Source: Berghia stephanieae
Lineage: Eukaryota > Mollusca > Gastropoda > Nudibranchia > Aeolidiidae
NCBI GenBank assembly: GCA_034508935.3
Contig: CM067455.1
Coordinates: 11,227,370-11,291,369, forward strand
DNA: 64,000 bases
Reading direction: 5' to 3'
Shown: in pieces, positions 61,746-64,000 of the stretch
How positions within the stretch are numbered: the stretch's first letter is position 1
Layout of the letters: each line of letters begins with the position of its first letter
The notes under the pieces: generated by a model
Told to the model about the DNA's origin: nothing
Seen by the model: the letters and a program-made list of their open reading frames with translations, nothing else
The model's database searches: none
Program-made: the position numbers and the translations under genes

Positions 61746-61748
<3 letters not shown>

Positions 61749-62364
61749 TGTGTAATTATATGGGTATGTGTATGTGTGCGTGCGTGTTTGTTTTATTCTT
61801 CCTTTTGTCCACCCCCCCCCCACCCCATCCCCGCTCTCACTCTCATCTCCTCCCGACTCCGTGTAGATTGACAGACTGATAAAGCACCGTCCCGTCAAGT
61901 ACCGTCCACTTGTAAGTCCATAAAAGCAGTTCGTGGGCTGAGGATTAACTTAACTGGTTCTATATCCACTTTTGGAAAATTTTGAGATATTACATGCGTT
62001 ACAATCAAGATTTTAAAAGGCTTTATCTGACAAAAATTGGTTCAAATCTGAAAATTTACGCATAGACTAAGTATAAAAGAGTGGTTGAAGTTTATACATA
62101 GTTATTTACAAAAAAACATAAAAATTTAAATAAATTTTTCTCAATTTGAACAAATATGGAGATAGAACCACTTAACCTTCAGCACACGAGTTAGTGCGAG
62201 AACATTTTATCAACCTTTAACAAGCGGACATCGGTATCAAGTTTACTTTAACCCACCATAACCATTTTCACCAAGTAAAACGGCAACAGCCAACCAGCTG
62301 AATTTTCTGGCTTTCCAGATAATGAAAATGGTCACATAATATTATGTTTGAATCATGTGAAGGG

Positions 62365-62640
62365 TAGGTACCGATAGCACATTTGGTAGAGCACTCGCTT
62401 CACACGCAAAGGGACCAATGTCGATACCGGAAGCAGTCGAGATTTTTATCTGACCTCCTTCCCCCCCCCCCCCCCCCCCCCACCCTTGTCCACCCGGCAG
62501 TGATTGGGTAGCTGGATCTGTCAGATCTGGAGGAAAGTACTTGACGATAGACTAGAAACCTATCCACAGGATAGCAACCAATTGCTATTGTCCATTTCAC
62601 GTTATAGAAACCGGGATAAACTCCGCCTACGTGGGCCTCA
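62365..62640 (+). repeat. SINE S1, copy 3
   Basis: The tRNA-like head has an A-box-like TAGCACATTTGG and GGTAGAGCACTCGCTTCACA. It continues with a C-run, AGTGATTGGGTAGCTGGATC, GATCTGGAGGAAAGTACTTG and AAACCGGGATAAACTCCGCC. It is the best preserved S1 copy. Confidence 0.75.
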
Positions 62641-62899
62641 TCGCTTTGAATGACTTTTTAAAAGTGTGATGTTTGGCAATACATCACTGTGTCACAGGGT
62701 AATTTCACTCATTTCTATCAAAACAATCGTAATAAACTAGAGGGCCACCCGGCTAATAGGCATGTACTTGGGGTTGCTATGCAATGATTGCAATGCTGTT
62801 ACTACTGCTTATATAACAATAAAAATAATATTATTATGGGAGCGATCGTGATTTGAAAGAAATTCAATTTCGCCTTGAACTTGAGAGGTTTTTTTCCCC

Positions 62900-63075
62900 G
62901 ACGTATACTTATTTGAAGGTCTGATATCTCTATCCGTTATGGGCTCATTGCTGTAATAGAAATTTACGCTCAAACCTATGCAAAATTTTAACTATCTAGA
63001 CATCGAGGTCTATTTCAATAGTGTTAAAATTTGTCCGCAATTGCGTTCGGTTATCAGATCTGCTGAAATGTACAA
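62900..63075. mobile_element. MITE M3, copy 2
   Basis: Left GACGTATACTTATTTGAAGG, TCTGATATC; right TGCGTTCGGTTATCAGATCT, GAAATGTAC. The two sides are inverted copies around a non-coding centre. Confidence 0.6.
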
Positions 63076-63173
63076 AGATGCAGAGCACGACAAAATCATT
63101 TTATTATTATTATCATTATAATTTTTTTTTAAACACAAAAAGTTTTATTTATTGTTTTTTTATTATCCCCCCG

Positions 63174-63174
<1 letters not shown>

Positions 63175-63247
<73 letters not shown>
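63175..63247. repeat. (TC)n microsatellite
   Basis: Uninterrupted TC dinucleotides of about 70 bp. Confidence 0.97.
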
Positions 63248-63248
<1 letters not shown>

Positions 63249-63277
63249 ACCGTGCTTGATGTGAATGTCATCAACTT

Positions 63278-63435
63278 GACGTATCTTATTTGCAGGTCTG
63301 ATAACCCTTATTGTTAAGGTTTCATTGTTTTAATGGATATAGTCTCAAATCAACACCACATATTGCCCCTCGCAGCAATGTTAAATCAAGCCCATAATTG
63401 CGTTCGGTTAGCAGACCTGCGATTTTATGTGCACG
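63278..63435. mobile_element. MITE M3, copy 3
   Basis: GACGTATCTTATTTGCAGGT, CTGATAACC pairs with GGTTAGCAGACCTGCGATTT, TATGTGCACGTC. The shortest and cleanest foldback of the family. Confidence 0.65.
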
Positions 63436-63490
63436 TCGCTTTCACTAGAATGAATCATTGTTCAGATCCCTGGTCCCTCACATTTCCCTC

Positions 63491-63525
<35 letters not shown>

Positions 63526-63721
63526 CCCCTTACACCTTCCGAACACCGCGCGCCAACATGAAAGCAGGGCGGTTAATATACCTTGTGTAATGCAATGCAA
63601 AATGTGTACGTGACAGAGCATTCTTGCATGGGCGTTACGTTGCTATGCGTGATTCCAGCGGCGGTGTGACAAACATGTACGACCTATTTCAACCCAAAGA
63701 GGAATATAATACTATGGCTCA

Positions 63722-63890
63722 GCGACACATGTTAAAATATTAATTTGTCCAGAAAACGTTGATTTCATACTACTATATATCGACAGATTAGGTTTACCTC
63801 CAAGCGACACATGTTAATATATTATTACTTTGGCCAGAAAACGTTGATTTCATACTACTATATCGACAGATTAGGTTTTCCTCCAACCTA
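63722..63890. repeat. Tandem duplication, about 80-bp period
   Basis: AGCGACACATGTTAA, CCAGAAAACGTTGATTTCAT and TATCGACAGATTAGGTTT occur twice in order, with a few indels. Confidence 0.9.
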
Positions 63891-64000
63891 ACAAAAGGGT
63901 TTATAACTCTTTCCTTACCGATGATTTTCAGTATTTTTCCAAAATGGCAGGCTTACCCAGCAGAAAAATTGATTTTTAAAACTCAAACAAGCTCTCTACA

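Overview
The window is animal nuclear DNA from an invertebrate whose phylum I cannot fix. Evidence: two spliced host genes of pan-eukaryotic families with GT-AG introns, AT-rich sequence, many microsatellites and mononucleotide runs, tRNA-derived SINEs, at least two kinds of LINE, and a very diverse DNA-transposon load. No retrovirus-like, LTR or Polinton element was recognised.

Host genes. (1) 213-3132, plus: the last three coding exons of ribosomal protein eS19 (RPS19); its 5' part lies left of the window. (2) 48057 down to 32922, minus: a complete six-exon PSMD9 gene (26S proteasome assembly chaperone p27 with a PDZ domain, 211 aa). All splice phases agree and intron 1 is 9.4 kb. (3) 52.0-55.9 kb, minus: splice-site and reading-frame hints of a third gene that I cannot identify.

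Mobile DNA, left to right. From 3.4 to 17 kb there is a readable insertion stack: one SINE-like repeat (called R1 here) is split by a Tigger/pogo element (3632-4773, TA duplication) and by a 6.5-kb transposon A (4895-11432, 7-bp duplication CTACATC). A second 5.5-kb transposon B (11562-17043, 7-bp duplication CAAACAA) sits against the R1 tail. A and B share related 15-16-bp ends and a three-exon transposase gene. A third, distant relative C (about 39.5-45.1 kb) keeps an uninterrupted 861-codon ORF and lies antisense in PSMD9 intron 1. From 18.0 to 22.45 kb is a different transposon-like element D: terminal inverted repeats of roughly 145-165 bp around a decayed gene whose motifs match an XPG/FEN1-like (PIN-fold) nuclease rather than a DDE transposase. 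From 24.9 to 29.5 kb lie three decayed hAT-type pieces, followed by a piggyBac remnant (30.8-31.3 kb) and a pogo-like DNA-binding-domain fragment (32.2-32.6 kb).

Right third. LINEs lie at 34.7-35.1 kb (minus, 3' end), 49.5-51.4 kb (endonuclease plus RT, internally deleted) and 57.1-58.95 kb (RT with an intact YADD box). Several MITE families occur: M1 (54.3, 59.0, 61.5 kb; each copy carries perfect CRE and ETS motifs), M2 (three clustered copies in PSMD9 intron 1) and M3 (61.0, 62.9, 63.3 kb). SINE S1 and S2 copies are scattered through the window. The two systems I consider most likely to be new are the A/B/C family with 7-bp target duplications and the TIR-bounded XPG-like element D.
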